The notes below the pieces were generated by a model. It ran no database searches, was not told where the DNA came from, and saw nothing but the letters and a program-made list of their open reading frames with translations. Source: Virgifigura deserti (lineage in GTDB: Bacteria; Pseudomonadota; Alphaproteobacteria; Dongiales; Dongiaceae). From it: DNA of 64,000 bases. Location of the stretch: assembly GCA_003576685.1 (NCBI GenBank), contig QOZR01000002.1, forward strand, positions 248,001 to 312,000. Reading direction: 5' to 3'. Positions 9,930 to 19,812 of this stretch are shown one piece after another; positions within the stretch are counted from its first letter, which is position 1, and the number at the start of each line of letters is the position of its first letter. The position numbers were made by a program, and so were the translations under genes.

Positions 9930-12900
9930 ATGCTGTCCGGGATCTTCATCGACCGGCCCCGCCTCGCCTTCGTCATCTCGATCGTGATCACGCTGGCCGG
10001 GCTGCTCGCCCTCAGCCGCCTCCCGGTGGCGCAGTTCCCGGACATCGTGCCGCCGCAGGTTTCCGTCAGCGCACAATATCCCGGCGCCGATGCCGAAACC
10101 GTCGAGGCGACGGTGGCCCAGCTGATCGAAGCGCAGGTGAACGGTGCCGACGGCATGCTCTATATGAGCTCTACCAGCGGCAATGACGGCAGCTACACGC
10201 TAAATGTGACCTTCGAGGTCGGCACCGATCCCGACATCAACACCGTCAACGTGCAGAACCGGGTCGCCCTGGCCGAGGCCCAGCTTCCCGAAGAGGTCCG
10301 TCAGCTCGGCCTCGTCGTGCGCAAGCAGTCCACATCCTTCCTGCAGCTGATCAGCCTCGTCTCGGACGAGGAGCGCTACGATCAGCTCTTTCTCAACAAC
10401 TATGCGCGCATCAACCTGCTCGATGCGCTGTCGCGGGTGCCGGGCGTCGGCGATGCGCGGCTGTTCAGCGAATATGACTACAGCATGCGCGTCTGGCTGG
10501 ACACCGATCGCCTGACGAGCCTCGACCTGTCGCCGAACGACGTGGTCGCCGCAATCGAGATGCAGAACCTCCAGGCGGCAGTCGGCATCATCGGCGCCCC
10601 GCCGATGCCCGATTACCAGCAGATAGAGATCCCGCTGCAGGCGCAGGGCCGCCTGTCCGATGTGAGCGAGTTCGAGAACATCATCCTGCGTGCCAACCCG
10701 GATGGCTCCGTCCTCAGGCTGAGCGACGTTGCGCGGGTCGAGCTCGCGGCGCAGTCCTACAGCTCCGTCGGCACGTCCAACGGCCGGCCCGCCGCGGTCA
10801 TCGGCGTCTACCAGTCGCCGGAAGCCAACGCGGTGACCACCGCCGAAAGCGTCCTCGGCACGCTCGATCGCCTGTCGGAACGCTTTCCCGAGGGCGTGCG
10901 CTATGAGACCACCTATGACACGACCGTATTCGTCACCGCCTCGATCGAGGAGGTGGTGAAGACGCTGGTCGAGGCGTTTCTGCTCGTGCTCGCGGTCGTC
11001 TTCCTGTTCCTGGGGAGTTGGCGCGCGACGATCATACCGATGGTCGCCGTCCCGGTGTCGCTGATCGGCACCTTCGCGTTCCTTCTGCTGTTCGGCCAGT
11101 CGGCCAACACCATCTCGCTGTTCGCCATGGTGCTGTCGATCGGTATCGTGGTCGACGACGCGATCGTCGTCGTCGAGAACGTCGAGCGCGTGATGCGGGA
11201 AGAGCAGCTTCCGCCGCGCGAGGCGACGCGCAAGGCCATGACGCAGATCACGCCGGCGATCATCGCGATCACGCTGGTGCTGCTCTCGGTCTTCGTGCCG
11301 GTCGGTTTCATCCCGGGCATCACCGGCGCGCTCTATGCCCAGTTCGCAATGACCGTGTCGGTCGCCATGCTGCTGTCGGCGGTCAACGCGCTGACGCTGA
11401 GCCCGGCGCTCTGCGCGCTGCTGATGCGGCCGGGCGAGCGCCACGGGCGCATCATGAGCTGGATTCAGCAGCGCATCGATAATGTCCGCAACGGATATGC
11501 GGCCGTCGTCGCGCGGCTGCTGCGCGTCTCGGCGCTCTCGCTCGTCGCGGTGGCCGCGGCCTTCGCTGGCTATTACGGCCTGTCCCGCGTCGTGCCCTCG
11601 GGCTTCCTGCCCGACGAGGATCAGGGCGCGCTCTTCATGGAGGTCACGCTGCCGCAGAGCGCCGCGCTCAATCGCACGGAGCGCGTCGTGCAGGACGTCG
11701 AAGCGCTTGTCCGCGATATTCCCGGCGTTCGCAGCGTCACCGCGGTGGCGGGTTTCAGCCTGCTGCAAAGCCTCCAAGTCGGCAATAGCGCGTTCATGGT
11801 TCTGCTGCTCGAGCCGTTCGAAGAGCGGGTGGAACAGGGCATCACGGCCTTCGATGTGCTGGCCGAGGCACAGCGCCGGCTCGCGACGGTGGCGGAGGCG
11901 CAGGTACTCGCCTTCAACGTTCCCCCGATCGCCGGCATCGGCAATGTCAGCGGCTTCGATCTTCGTTTGCAGGATCTGGAGGGCGGGAGCCTTGCAGAGC
12001 TCGCCTCGGCCGCCGGCGGCCTTGTCGTCGCCGCGAACCAGCATCCGGTGCTCGCGCAGGTCTTCACCACCTTCGCCGTCAATACGCCTCGGCTGTTTCT
12101 CGAGATCGACCGCGACAAGGCTCAGACCCTCGGCGTCGCGATCGCTGACATCTACCAGGCGCTGCAGACCACGCTTGGCGGCCTCTATGTCAACGACTTC
12201 AACCTTTTCGGGCGAACCTGGCAAGTGAACGTCCAGGCGGAGGCGTCCGACCGCAACGCCGTGGAGGACCTGTGGCGCATCCATGTCCGCAACGCCTCCG
12301 GGGAAATGGTCCCCCTGCGCAGCGTCGCGACGCTGCGCCTCGACCTGGGGCCGCAGGCGATCACCCGCTACAACAATCTCCGCAGCGTCACCGTGAACGG
12401 CTCGCCGGCGCCGGGCTACAGTTCCGGGGAGGCGATCGAGGCGATGGCGGCGGTGGCATCCGAGGTTCTCCCGGCCGCATATAGCTATGAGTGGTCGAGC
12501 CTCTCGCTTCAGGAGATCGAGTCAGCGGGCCAGACGCCCATCATCCTCGGGCTGGCCGTGCTGTTCGCCTATCTCTTCCTTGTCGCTCTCTATGAAAGCT
12601 GGACGATTCCCGTAGCGGTGCTGCTGTCCGTCTCCGTGGGCCTGTTGGGCGCAATGGCCGCACTGCTGCTGACCGGTCTCGCCAACGACGTCTACGCCCA
12701 AATCGGAATCATCGTGCTGATTGCGCTCGCGAGCAAGAACGCGATCCTGATCGTGGAGTTCGCCAAGGAGCGGCGCGAGGAGGGTATCGCCATCACCGAT
12801 GCGGCCCGCGAGGGCGCCCGACTGCGGTTCCGCGCCGTCGTCATGACCAGCTTGGCCTTCCTCTCCGGCCTGATTCCCCTGGTGACCGCCGTGGGGGCGG

Positions 12901-13070
12901 CGGCGGCGAGCCGGCGCGCCGTATCGACTTCGGTCTTCGGCGGCATGATCGCGGCCTCGACGATCGGGCTGTTCCTGATTCCGATGCTCTATGTGACGAT
13001 CCAGCGCATGCGCGAAAGGGTCAAGCGGCGCGCCGAACCCGCCGCGACCGGCCAGGAGGCCGGTCAATAG
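9930..13070 (+). CDS. RND multidrug efflux permease (AcrB/MexB, HAE1 family)
   Basis: This is a proton-driven trimeric inner-membrane pump that expels hydrophobic compounds. At 1046 residues it has the family layout: an N-terminal helix ([19 protein letters not shown]), a large periplasmic porter loop, a central membrane block, a second loop and a final membrane block. The proton-relay aspartates are visible in [17 protein letters not shown], with a relay lysine in [16 protein letters not shown]. The motif [12 protein letters not shown] marks the second loop start. It is in a two-gene operon with the adaptor. The substrate cannot be read from the sequence. Confidence 0.95.
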   Translation: MLSGIFIDRPRLAFVISIVITLAGLLALSRLPVAQFPDIVPPQVSVSAQYPGADAETVEATVAQLIEAQVNGADGMLYMSSTSGNDGSYTLNVTFEVGTDPDINTVNVQNRVALAEAQLPEEVRQLGLVVRKQSTSFLQLISLVSDEERYDQLFLNNYARINLLDALSRVPGVGDARLFSEYDYSMRVWLDTDRLTSLDLSPNDVVAAIEMQNLQAAVGIIGAPPMPDYQQIEIPLQAQGRLSDVSEFENIILRANPDGSVLRLSDVARVELAAQSYSSVGTSNGRPAAVIGVYQSPEANAVTTAESVLGTLDRLSERFPEGVRYETTYDTTVFVTASIEEVVKTLVEAFLLVLAVVFLFLGSWRATIIPMVAVPVSLIGTFAFLLLFGQSANTISLFAMVLSIGIVVDDAIVVVENVERVMREEQLPPREATRKAMTQITPAIIAITLVLLSVFVPVGFIPGITGALYAQFAMTVSVAMLLSAVNALTLSPALCALLMRPGERHGRIMSWIQQRIDNVRNGYAAVVARLLRVSALSLVAVAAAFAGYYGLSRVVPSGFLPDEDQGALFMEVTLPQSAALNRTERVVQDVEALVRDIPGVRSVTAVAGFSLLQSLQVGNSAFMVLLLEPFEERVEQGITAFDVLAEAQRRLATVAEAQVLAFNVPPIAGIGNVSGFDLRLQDLEGGSLAELASAAGGLVVAANQHPVLAQVFTTFAVNTPRLFLEIDRDKAQTLGVAIADIYQALQTTLGGLYVNDFNLFGRTWQVNVQAEASDRNAVEDLWRIHVRNASGEMVPLRSVATLRLDLGPQAITRYNNLRSVTVNGSPAPGYSSGEAIEAMAAVASEVLPAAYSYEWSSLSLQEIESAGQTPIILGLAVLFAYLFLVALYESWTIPVAVLLSVSVGLLGAMAALLLTGLANDVYAQIGIIVLIALASKNAILIVEFAKERREEGIAITDAAREGARLRFRAVVMTSLAFLSGLIPLVTAVGAAAASRRAVSTSVFGGMIAASTIGLFLIPMLYVTIQRMRERVKRRAEPAATGQEAGQ

Positions 13071-13163
13071 CACCCGGCGGTCGTCCTCTCATTCAGATAA
13101 TCAGAAACCGATTCGCCGGTCACAAAATTTCGATGTGATCGGCACACTAACTTATTGAACCTC

Positions 13164-13223
13164 GTGTGATTCAGCTTCCGAAGTTCGGCACAAGCAATGT
13201 GCCGAACTTCGGAACCATCACAC
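13164..13223. repeat. Nested palindrome between RND pump and TRAP permease genes
   Basis: A perfect 17-bp inverted repeat (TTCCGAAGTTCGGCACA at 13176-13192, complement at 13198-13214, loop AGCAA) is flanked by a second inverted repeat, GTGTGAT at 13164-13170 and ATCACAC at 13217-13223. Each 17-bp arm also contains an 11-base palindrome, CCGAA-G/C-TTCGG. There is no T-run. It lies between convergent genes, so it could be a bidirectional terminator, a dimer-binding operator or a mobile palindromic element. Confidence 0.7.
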
Positions 13224-15826
13224 TAGACTGCGCTCGCTTCTCGCCGCACGGCCGACTCGCGCCGGCGCCATTGCAAGGCGACGACCAATCCCAGCAGCGC
13301 CAACGCGGGCAGGAAGAGCCACTCCTTGGCCGGCCGGTCCGTCGGCACTTCGATGCCTTGGATCGTCCAGCCGAAGTCGAGACCGACCGCCGCCGCTTCG
13401 CTGCCGAAATCGACGCTCATGATCGCGACCTCGTCGCCCTGGACCATGGTCGTGAGCCCGGTCGAGCGCAGCCGTTCGGCCGGCGTATCGCCGCCCCTCA
13501 GTTGAAGCTGCACCGTCTTGTTCACGTCGCGGCCAGTAAAGAAGTCCTGCCCGGTCGCCCGGAGCCGCAGGAAGTCGCCCGGCGGCGTCGCTTCGACGAC
13601 CTGCTCGAGGCGGGAGGGCGGCACCACTTCGAAGGGCGGATAGAGCATGTCCATCCAGAAGCCCGGCCGGAACAGGGTGAAACAGATCAGGAACAGCGCG
13701 ACCGTCTCATACCAGCGGCTCCGCACCAGGAAATAGTTCTGGGTCGCGGCGACGAACAGCAGCATCGCGGCTAGCGCGCTTACCACGGTCAGCACGAGAT
13801 GGGCGGAATTGTCGATCCCGATCAGCAAGAGCTGAGTGTTGAAGATGAAGATGAACGGCAGCAGCGCCGTCCGGACCTCATAGCGGAAGGCCTGCACACC
13901 GGTGCGGATCGGATCGGCACCGGAAACCGCCGAGGCGGCGAAGGAGGCCAGCCCCACCGGCGGCGTCACGTCGGCCATCAAGCCGAAATAGAACACGAAC
14001 AGATGCACGGCGACGAGCGGCACAGCGAGGCCGTTCTGCGCCGCCAGCTCGACGACCACCGGCGCCATCAGTGTGGCGACGACGATATAGTTCGCCGTAG
14101 TCGGCAGGCCCATGCCGAGGATCAGGCAGATGAAGGCTGTGAGCAGCAGCATCACCATCAGGTAGCCGCCGGAGAGAAAATTGACCAACTCGGTCATCAC
14201 CAAACCGACGCCGGTCAGCGATACCGTGCCGACCACGATGCCGGCGGCGGCGGTGGCGATGCCGATGCCGATCATGTTGCGGGCGCCGGTGACCAGCCCC
14301 TCCAGCAACTCGCGGCAGCCGTGCAGGAAAGGCGCGGCCAACCGCCGCTCGCCGCGGAAGAATTGGGTGAGCGGCCGCTGCGTCACCAGGATGAGGATCA
14401 TCACCACTGTGCCGTAGAAGGCGGAGAGTCCGGGCGAGAATCGCTCCACCATCAGGCACCAGACCAGCACCACGACGGGCAGCAGGAAATGCAGGCCGGT
14501 CTTGGCCGTCGGTCCTGCCTCCGGCAAGCTCACCACCTCCGCATCCGGATCATCCAATTCGAGATCCGGGAAGCGCGCCCGATAGGCCATCAAGGCGATA
14601 TAAACGGCGGCCCCGACAATGGCGATCGCCCAGGTCGCGGCATCGCCGAAAACTTGCTTCGTCCAGCCGATTCCGTAATAGACCATGCCGGCGAGAATGA
14701 TGATGCCCGAGAGCGTCATGCCGAAGGACACCAGGCCCTGGATACGGGTTCGCTCGTGCGGCCGCGGCAGCCCCTGCAGATTGGCCTTCAGCGCCTCGAT
14801 ATGAACGATATAGAACAGCGCGAGGTAAGTGATGATCGCCGGCAGGAAAGCGTGCTTCACGACCTCGAGGTAGGAGATGCCGACATATTCGGCGATCAGG
14901 AACGCCGCGGCGCCCATCACCGGTGGCATGATCTGTCCGTTCACCGACGCCGCAACCTCGACCGCGCCTGCCTTCTCCGGCGAATAGCCGACGCGCTTCA
15001 TCAGCGGAATGGTAAAGGTACCGGTGGTCACCACATTGGCGATCGACGAGCCTGAGATCAGGCCCGTGGCGCCCGACGAGACCACGGCGGCCTTGGCCGG
15101 ACCGCCGCGCAGATGGCCGAGCAGCGCGAAGGACAGCTTGATGAAATAGTTGCCGGCCCCCGCAACCTCGAGCAGCGCCCCGAACAAGACGAACAGGAAG
15201 ACGAAGCTGGAGGAAACGCCCAGCGCCACGCCGAAGACGCCCTCGGTGGTGAGCCAGTATTGCGACATCGCCCGGCTGATCGACGCGCCGCCATGCGACA
15301 TCATGGCGGGCAGATAGGGACCGGCGAAGGTATAGGTGATGAAGACGAGCGCGACGATGCTCAGCGCCGGCCCCAATGTCCGGCGTGCCGCTTCGAGCAG
15401 CAGCACGAGCCCGACCACGGCGACGACAAGGTCCAGGTCTGTGGGCAGCCCCGGCCGCTGCGCCAGATCGCGATAGAACAGAAAGAGATAGCCGGCGCAG
15501 AAGGCGCCGATCAGGGCCATCGCCCAGTCCTGCAGCGGCACATGGCCGCGCGGCGACCGCTTGAACGCCGGATAGGCCGTAAAGGCGAGAAAGACCGCGA
15601 AGGCGAGATGGATCGAGCGCGCCTCGGTATCGTTCAGGATGAAGAAATTCAGCATGAACGGCAGCGGTGACGCGTACCAGAGCTGGAACAGAGACCAAGC
15701 CAGCGCCGTCAGCATCAGCACCCGCCCGGTGGATCCAACCGGATGACGCGCCCCGGTATCGACCTCGGCGGCGATATCGTGCGCCGTTCGTCCCGTCAGT
15801 TCGTTAGGCGATCCGGTCTTATCCAC
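13223..15826 (-). CDS. TRAP transporter fused permease (4TM/12TM)
   Basis: This is a secondary transporter for organic acids or related solutes driven by an ion gradient, working with a periplasmic TAXI-type binding protein. The product has 867 residues with many hydrophobic helices. The small DctQ-like part is at the N-terminus. The large DctM-like part carries SGATGLISGSSIANVVTTG and VEVAASVNGQIMPPVMGAAA, and later CLILGMGLPTTANYIVVATL. The C-terminal soluble tail after the last helices resembles the DUF3394 region of this subfamily. GTG is the start, with an AGGGGGGAG Shine-Dalgarno six bases upstream. It is downstream of the binding protein on the same strand, with a hairpin between them. 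Confidence 0.93.
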   Translation of the reverse strand: MDKTGSPNELTGRTAHDIAAEVDTGARHPVGSTGRVLMLTALAWSLFQLWYASPLPFMLNFFILNDTEARSIHLAFAVFLAFTAYPAFKRSPRGHVPLQDWAMALIGAFCAGYLFLFYRDLAQRPGLPTDLDLVVAVVGLVLLLEAARRTLGPALSIVALVFITYTFAGPYLPAMMSHGGASISRAMSQYWLTTEGVFGVALGVSSSFVFLFVLFGALLEVAGAGNYFIKLSFALLGHLRGGPAKAAVVSSGATGLISGSSIANVVTTGTFTIPLMKRVGYSPEKAGAVEVAASVNGQIMPPVMGAAAFLIAEYVGISYLEVVKHAFLPAIITYLALFYIVHIEALKANLQGLPRPHERTRIQGLVSFGMTLSGIIILAGMVYYGIGWTKQVFGDAATWAIAIVGAAVYIALMAYRARFPDLELDDPDAEVVSLPEAGPTAKTGLHFLLPVVVLVWCLMVERFSPGLSAFYGTVVMILILVTQRPLTQFFRGERRLAAPFLHGCRELLEGLVTGARNMIGIGIATAAAGIVVGTVSLTGVGLVMTELVNFLSGGYLMVMLLLTAFICLILGMGLPTTANYIVVATLMAPVVVELAAQNGLAVPLVAVHLFVFYFGLMADVTPPVGLASFAASAVSGADPIRTGVQAFRYEVRTALLPFIFIFNTQLLLIGIDNSAHLVLTVVSALAAMLLFVAATQNYFLVRSRWYETVALFLICFTLFRPGFWMDMLYPPFEVVPPSRLEQVVEATPPGDFLRLRATGQDFFTGRDVNKTVQLQLRGGDTPAERLRSTGLTTMVQGDEVAIMSVDFGSEAAAVGLDFGWTIQGIEVPTDRPAKEWLFLPALALLGLVVALQWRRRESAVRREASAV

Positions 15827-15876
15827 GGCAACTCCCCCCTCTCCGCTGTTGACTCAGCGGTATGCCCGGGTGCGGA

Positions 15877-15907
15877 CGGGCGGCCGAATCATCGGATCGG
15901 CCGCCCG
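15877..15907 (-). promoter_or_regulatory. Intercistronic hairpin between TAXI binding protein and TRAP permease
   Basis: Arms CGGGCGGCCGA and TCGGCCGCCCG (11 bp, perfect) enclose a nine-base loop just after the stop codon of the binding-protein gene and before the permease gene. There is no T-run, so it more likely stabilises the upstream mRNA or attenuates read-through. Such a hairpin would give more binding protein than permease. The role is inferred. Confidence 0.5.
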
Positions 15908-15916
15908 GCGCTTTCC

Positions 15917-16897
15917 TTACATCCAGCCCTTTTCGCGGTAGTACCGCTCGGCACCCTCATGCAGTGGTGCAGAAAGGCCGTTAGCGATCATGTCCTTGGG
16001 GTCGAGATTGGTGAAGGCCGGGTGCAGGCCCTTGAACTCGTCGAAGTTCTCGAACACCGCCTTGACGATCGTATACACCACGTCCGGCGGGGTATCGGTC
16101 GAGGCGACAAGGGTCGCCAGCACGCCGTAGGTCTCGGTCGGGTCGGGATTGTTCGAATACATGCCGCCGGGAATCGTCACCGCGGCGTAATAGGGATGCG
16201 CATCCAGGAGTTCGTCGACCGCCGGGCCGGTCAGCGGCACGAGCTGCGCGCCGCAGGCCGTCGTCGGATCCTGGATGTTGGCCGACGGATGGCCGACGGC
16301 ATAGAAGAACGCATCGATCTTGTTGTCGCACAGGGCCGGACCGTGCTCGTCCGCCTTCAGCTCCGCGGCCAGCGAGAAATCATCGAGGGTCCAGCCCTTC
16401 GCCGCGAGAAGCATATCCATGGAGGCGCGGGTGCCCGATCCGGGATTGCCGACATTGACCCGCTTGCCCTTGAGGTCGTCGAAGCTCTCCGCACCGACCT
16501 CCTTCCGCGCGACCAGCGTGAACGGCTCCGGATGCACGGAGAAGACGGCGCGCAAATTGTCGAACGGCTCGGCGTCGGCGAACTGGCCCTCGCCCGTGAA
16601 GGCGTTGTACTGCACGTCGGACTGGGCCATGCCGAGATCGAGCTCGCCGGCACGGATGGTGTTGGTGTTGAACACCGAGCCGCCGGTGGACTCGACCGAG
16701 CAGCGGATGCCGTGCTCCTGGCGACTGGCGTTAACCAGACGGCAGATCGCGCCGCCCACGGCGTAATAGACGCCGGTAATGCCGCCGGTGCCGATCGTGA
16801 CAAACTGCTGTTGCGCGACGGCGGTCGATCCGCCCGTCGTCATCACGACGCCGGCCGCCATAACGGCCGAAATTCCACAAAGCAATAGTTTCTTCAT
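15917..16897 (-). CDS. TAXI family TRAP transporter solute-binding protein
   Basis: This is a periplasmic receptor that captures the substrate for the fused TRAP permease encoded downstream. The start is ATG 16897 ([20 protein letters not shown]), preceded by GGGAG. It gives a clear Sec signal peptide cleaved after AVAQQ. The TAXI motif [23 protein letters not shown], then the [26 protein letters not shown] block and [15 protein letters not shown], are characteristic. It has 326 residues. Substrates of TAXI systems are mostly unknown (glutamate or 2-oxoglutarate in some). The neighbouring cupin and BKACE genes suggest a carboxylated substrate. Confidence 0.93.
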   Translation of the reverse strand: MKKLLLCGISAVMAAGVVMTTGGSTAVAQQQFVTIGTGGITGVYYAVGGAICRLVNASRQEHGIRCSVESTGGSVFNTNTIRAGELDLGMAQSDVQYNAFTGEGQFADAEPFDNLRAVFSVHPEPFTLVARKEVGAESFDDLKGKRVNVGNPGSGTRASMDMLLAAKGWTLDDFSLAAELKADEHGPALCDNKIDAFFYAVGHPSANIQDPTTACGAQLVPLTGPAVDELLDAHPYYAAVTIPGGMYSNNPDPTETYGVLATLVASTDTPPDVVYTIVKAVFENFDEFKGLHPAFTNLDPKDMIANGLSAPLHEGAERYYREKGWM

Positions 16898-17066
16898 GAC
16901 GCAACTCCCTGGATGAACAAACCCAACAAACACTTCATGCCGCCCCTTCGACCCGCCACCGGCTTCGCCGGAGCGTGGGTCGGGAGCCTGAGACTAAGTA
17001 CCTGATCACGCCTGGATTCGCAAAATACCAAGTCCCCGGACCATCGCCCAGGACCGTGCGACCAAC

Positions 17067-17912
17067 TCATGCTCGATCCGAAAGCATCGCTCGCGCCGTC
17101 TCGGCATCGGCGAGCGGGCGGCCGAGCACCGCCGTCCCTGCCGCAAGCTGGGCAACCAGCGCGGCGTTATCGGATGCGATTGAGCCGTCGGCAAGTTTCA
17201 TATTGTTTTCGAAACCGACGCGTGCATGCCCTCCCAGTCCTGCCGCCGTCAGCGCGCAGGCCGTCTCCCGGGCACCAAAAGCGCAGACGGCCCACACGAT
17301 GTCAACTGGCAGGGGGTTAAGGAAGGGCAGCAGGTCGCCCGGCGTCGACCGCTGCCCCGGCGTATAACGGCCGAGCACGAAGAGCACGAACGGGCGTTCG
17401 CCGGGCACGATCCCGCGCCGACGCAGATCTTCGAAGCGCCGCAACTCCTCGGCCGAATAGAGGATGTATTGCGGCGCGATCCGCTCGCGGGCCAGCCAGG
17501 CGAGGAAATCCGTGGCGACCGGCTCGGCGGCCGCATCCGGGATGATCTCCTTGATCGCTAGCGAAACCGCCTCGGGCCGAATCGCGCGCACCGCCGCCAT
17601 CTGCTCCGCCGGCCCATAACGACCGACGGCCTCGGTGGTGACTTGAACGATCAGCCCGTCGCCCAGCCGGCGCCGGATCGCGTCGATGGTCTCCCGGTAG
17701 ATGTCGGGATCGAGGCTGTGGCGCCCCTCGCGGTCACGGACGTGGAGATGGATCATCGCCGCTCCGGCCGCCTGGCACGCAACCGCCGTTTCGGCGATCT
17801 CGTCGGCCGTCATCGGCAAAGCGGGATGATCCGCCTTGGTCTTGCGGGCACCGTTGGGCGCGACCGCCAGAATCAGCGGCGCCTCCGCCTCGGGCTGGTC
17901 AGCGGACGTCAT
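17067..17912 (-). CDS. BKACE (beta-keto acid cleavage enzyme, DUF849) family protein
   Basis: This family includes 3-keto-5-aminohexanoate cleavage enzyme (Kce). Its Zn-dependent members condense a beta-keto acid with acetyl-CoA and release acetoacetate plus a new CoA ester. Visible are AVAPNGARKTKADHPALP near the N-terminus, the zinc-ligand motif AAMIHLHVRDREGRHSLD, and GGHARVGFENNMKLADG near the C-terminus, with the second half of the TIM barrel between. It has 281 residues, normal for the family. The ATG abuts the TGA of the upstream cupin gene with no gap, and the SD lies within that gene, so translation is coupled. The exact beta-keto acid cannot be read from the sequence. Confidence 0.88.
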   Translation of the reverse strand: MTSADQPEAEAPLILAVAPNGARKTKADHPALPMTADEIAETAVACQAAGAAMIHLHVRDREGRHSLDPDIYRETIDAIRRRLGDGLIVQVTTEAVGRYGPAEQMAAVRAIRPEAVSLAIKEIIPDAAAEPVATDFLAWLARERIAPQYILYSAEELRRFEDLRRRGIVPGERPFVLFVLGRYTPGQRSTPGDLLPFLNPLPVDIVWAVCAFGARETACALTAAGLGGHARVGFENNMKLADGSIASDNAALVAQLAAGTAVLGRPLADAETARAMLSDRA

Positions 17913-18590
17913 TCAATTCTCCTCCAGGTCCTTTTCGAGAAGCGTCGCACAGGTCGCGAGATCGCCGCGCCAGAGATAGACCGCGAGCAGCGGTTCGGCC
18001 CTGGCGCGCGTGGCGTGCGACAGGTTCGGCGCGTGATGGACGACGGCGCCCGGAGGCTGCCGTCTCCAGGGCGTATCGCCGCGGCGCCATTCGGCATCGC
18101 CGCTGACGATACAATAGATCTCGCTCGCCGGATGATGATGTGCCGGATAGTACGTGCCAGGGCCGAGAAGCAGAACGCCAACCGCTAAAGCATCGGCGGC
18201 CACCAGCGGGCGGGCGGCTTCGGGCTTATCGTCCCCGGCCGGCCCGGCAATCACGGCATAGCCATAATTCTCCAGGAAGGCCGGATCGGGAGGCCGATGG
18301 CGGTAGTTCGGATTCTGCGTCCAGCGCAGCGACGGCCCAAGCGCGCGGAGATGGCCTGCCAGCACCGCCGGACCGTCAGCCGCGCGGTCGAGCGCCTCGT
18401 CCCAGAATCGGCAGACAGGCAAGATCCCTGGCATGGCGGCCTCGGCCTGCGAAGAACCCGTGCGAAGGACGCTCGCGAGCCGCGCAAACTCATCGACCGC
18501 CACGGCATCGGCGTGGGTCGTCGCGCCGGCCGTCAAAACCTCTCCGAGAGACAGCAAAAAACGGCGCACGGCACCGTGGATATCCGTCAT
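17913..18590 (-). CDS. DMSP-lyase-like cupin (DddL/DddQ/DddW-related)
   Basis: A single cupin barrel covers the C-terminal half. Motif 1, GTYYPAHHHPASEIYCIVSG, fits the G(X)5HXH(X)3E(X)6G pattern of DMSP-lyase cupins exactly. Motif 2, PPGAVVHHAPN, supplies the fourth metal ligand and the downstream Asn, with one residue more than the canonical G(X)2H spacing. The N-terminal helical part (residues 1-90) with LRWTQNPNY is like that of the DMSP lyase family. True DMSP lyases yield dimethyl sulfide and acrylate, but many family members have other or unknown activities, so the substrate is unproven. It is first in the minus-strand cluster with BKACE and TRAP genes, which argues for a lyase or isomerase feeding that pathway. 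Confidence 0.75.
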   Translation of the reverse strand: MTDIHGAVRRFLLSLGEVLTAGATTHADAVAVDEFARLASVLRTGSSQAEAAMPGILPVCRFWDEALDRAADGPAVLAGHLRALGPSLRWTQNPNYRHRPPDPAFLENYGYAVIAGPAGDDKPEAARPLVAADALAVGVLLLGPGTYYPAHHHPASEIYCIVSGDAEWRRGDTPWRRQPPGAVVHHAPNLSHATRARAEPLLAVYLWRGDLATCATLLEKDLEEN

Positions 18591-18775
18591 GGCACCGCAG
18601 TCTATAGCATGGTTTGCCGCGGCTCGCCCATAAGCGTGCCCTGTCGGCGAACACTTGCCGGTTGTCGCGGCGCGCCTAATCTCGATGAAGAGACCCCGGC
18701 GTTCTGATGACAGGACCGGTCTTCCGGATATTGTGTGAACAGGTCGTCAAATCGAATCACGAGGGAGGTTCGCCG

Positions 18776-19807
18776 ATGGCCAGCCGGCTTCGATTGGCCC
18801 CGGTTGCACGGCACGGGGCGGCAAGCGCCGCCGTTCTGGGGCTTGCGCTGCTGGTGTCCGCCCTTTTTGCCGGACATGGCGAAACAGCCGAGAAAAAGGC
18901 GACCGAGGTCCTCAACGCCGTTGTCGGCGTTCGTGCCGACGTCCCGCTGAACGCCCGCACGGCGGAATCGCTGGGCGTCGTGCGCGAAGGCTCGGGCGTG
19001 GTCATCGACGAGGATGGGCTGGTCCTGACGATCGGCTACCTGATTCTCGAAGCCGGCATTACCGAGATCATCGGAGCCGACGACGAGCCGGTGCCGGCCG
19101 ACATCGTCGCCTACGACCATGAGACCGGCTTCGGCCTGTTGCGCGCGTTGCAGCCGCTGGACGCCAAGCCCATGGCGCTGGGCGAGTCCGCCGCGCTCGG
19201 CGCACGCGACGAGGTCCTCGTGGCGAGCCATGTCGAAATGCGGGCGGTCCAACCGGCCGTGGTGGTGGCCCGGCGGGAGTTCGCCGGCTATTGGGAGTAT
19301 CTGCTTCCGGGCGCGATCTTCACCAGCCCGCCGCATGAGGGCTTCGGCGGCGCCGCGCTGATCGGCCGCGACGGCCGCCTGCTCGGCATCGGCTCGCTGG
19401 TGGTCGGCGACACCATCGGCAACGGAACGGTGATGCCGGGCAACATGTTCATTCCGATCGACCTGCTGAAGCCGATCCTGCCGGAGTTGTTGAAGACCGG
19501 ACGTACCGCGCAGCCATCGCGCCCCTGGCTTGGCCTCTTCGCCGAGGAACTGAAGGACCATGTGATCGTGACCGCCGTCGCCGAGGGCGGTCCCGCAGCC
19601 GGCGCCGGCATTTCCCCGGGCGACCTGATCATCGGCGTCGCCGGGGCGCCGGTGAACGGTCTGGCCGATTTCTATCGCAAGGTCTGGGCACTGGGCGAGG
19701 CCGGAACCGACGTGCCGCTGCTGGTCGGCCGTGCCTCCGGCACTAGCGAGATCACGGTCACTTCGGGCGACCGCTATGCCTGGCTGCGGCTGGACCCGAC
19801 CTACTGA
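18776..19807 (+). CDS. HtrA/DegP-like protein with PDZ domain, catalytic triad lost
   Basis: The fold is that of an S1C trypsin-like protease followed by one PDZ domain, but all three catalytic positions differ. The usual LTNxHVV is LTIGYLI (His to Tyr), the usual DxxTDLALLK is DHETGFGLLR (Asp to Gly), and the usual GNSGGPL is GFGGAAL (Ser to Gly). The PDZ domain (PWLGLFAEEL... ISPGDLIIGVAG) looks intact. The start at ATG 18776, with GAGGGAGG at proper distance, gives 343 residues and an N-terminal hydrophobic export or anchor segment (VLGLALLVSALFAG). It is probably a periplasmic, non-proteolytic scaffold or chaperone. It is convergent with the thioesterase gene, with only five bases between them. 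Confidence 0.85.
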   Translation: MASRLRLAPVARHGAASAAVLGLALLVSALFAGHGETAEKKATEVLNAVVGVRADVPLNARTAESLGVVREGSGVVIDEDGLVLTIGYLILEAGITEIIGADDEPVPADIVAYDHETGFGLLRALQPLDAKPMALGESAALGARDEVLVASHVEMRAVQPAVVVARREFAGYWEYLLPGAIFTSPPHEGFGGAALIGRDGRLLGIGSLVVGDTIGNGTVMPGNMFIPIDLLKPILPELLKTGRTAQPSRPWLGLFAEELKDHVIVTAVAEGGPAAGAGISPGDLIIGVAGAPVNGLADFYRKVWALGEAGTDVPLLVGRASGTSEITVTSGDRYAWLRLDPTY

Positions 19808-19812
19808 CCCCG

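Noticed and set aside
10200..12284. Long minus-strand open frame opposite the RND pump gene
   Set aside because: Composition is RDHQ-rich without any domain, and the pump gene has clear motifs in its own frame.
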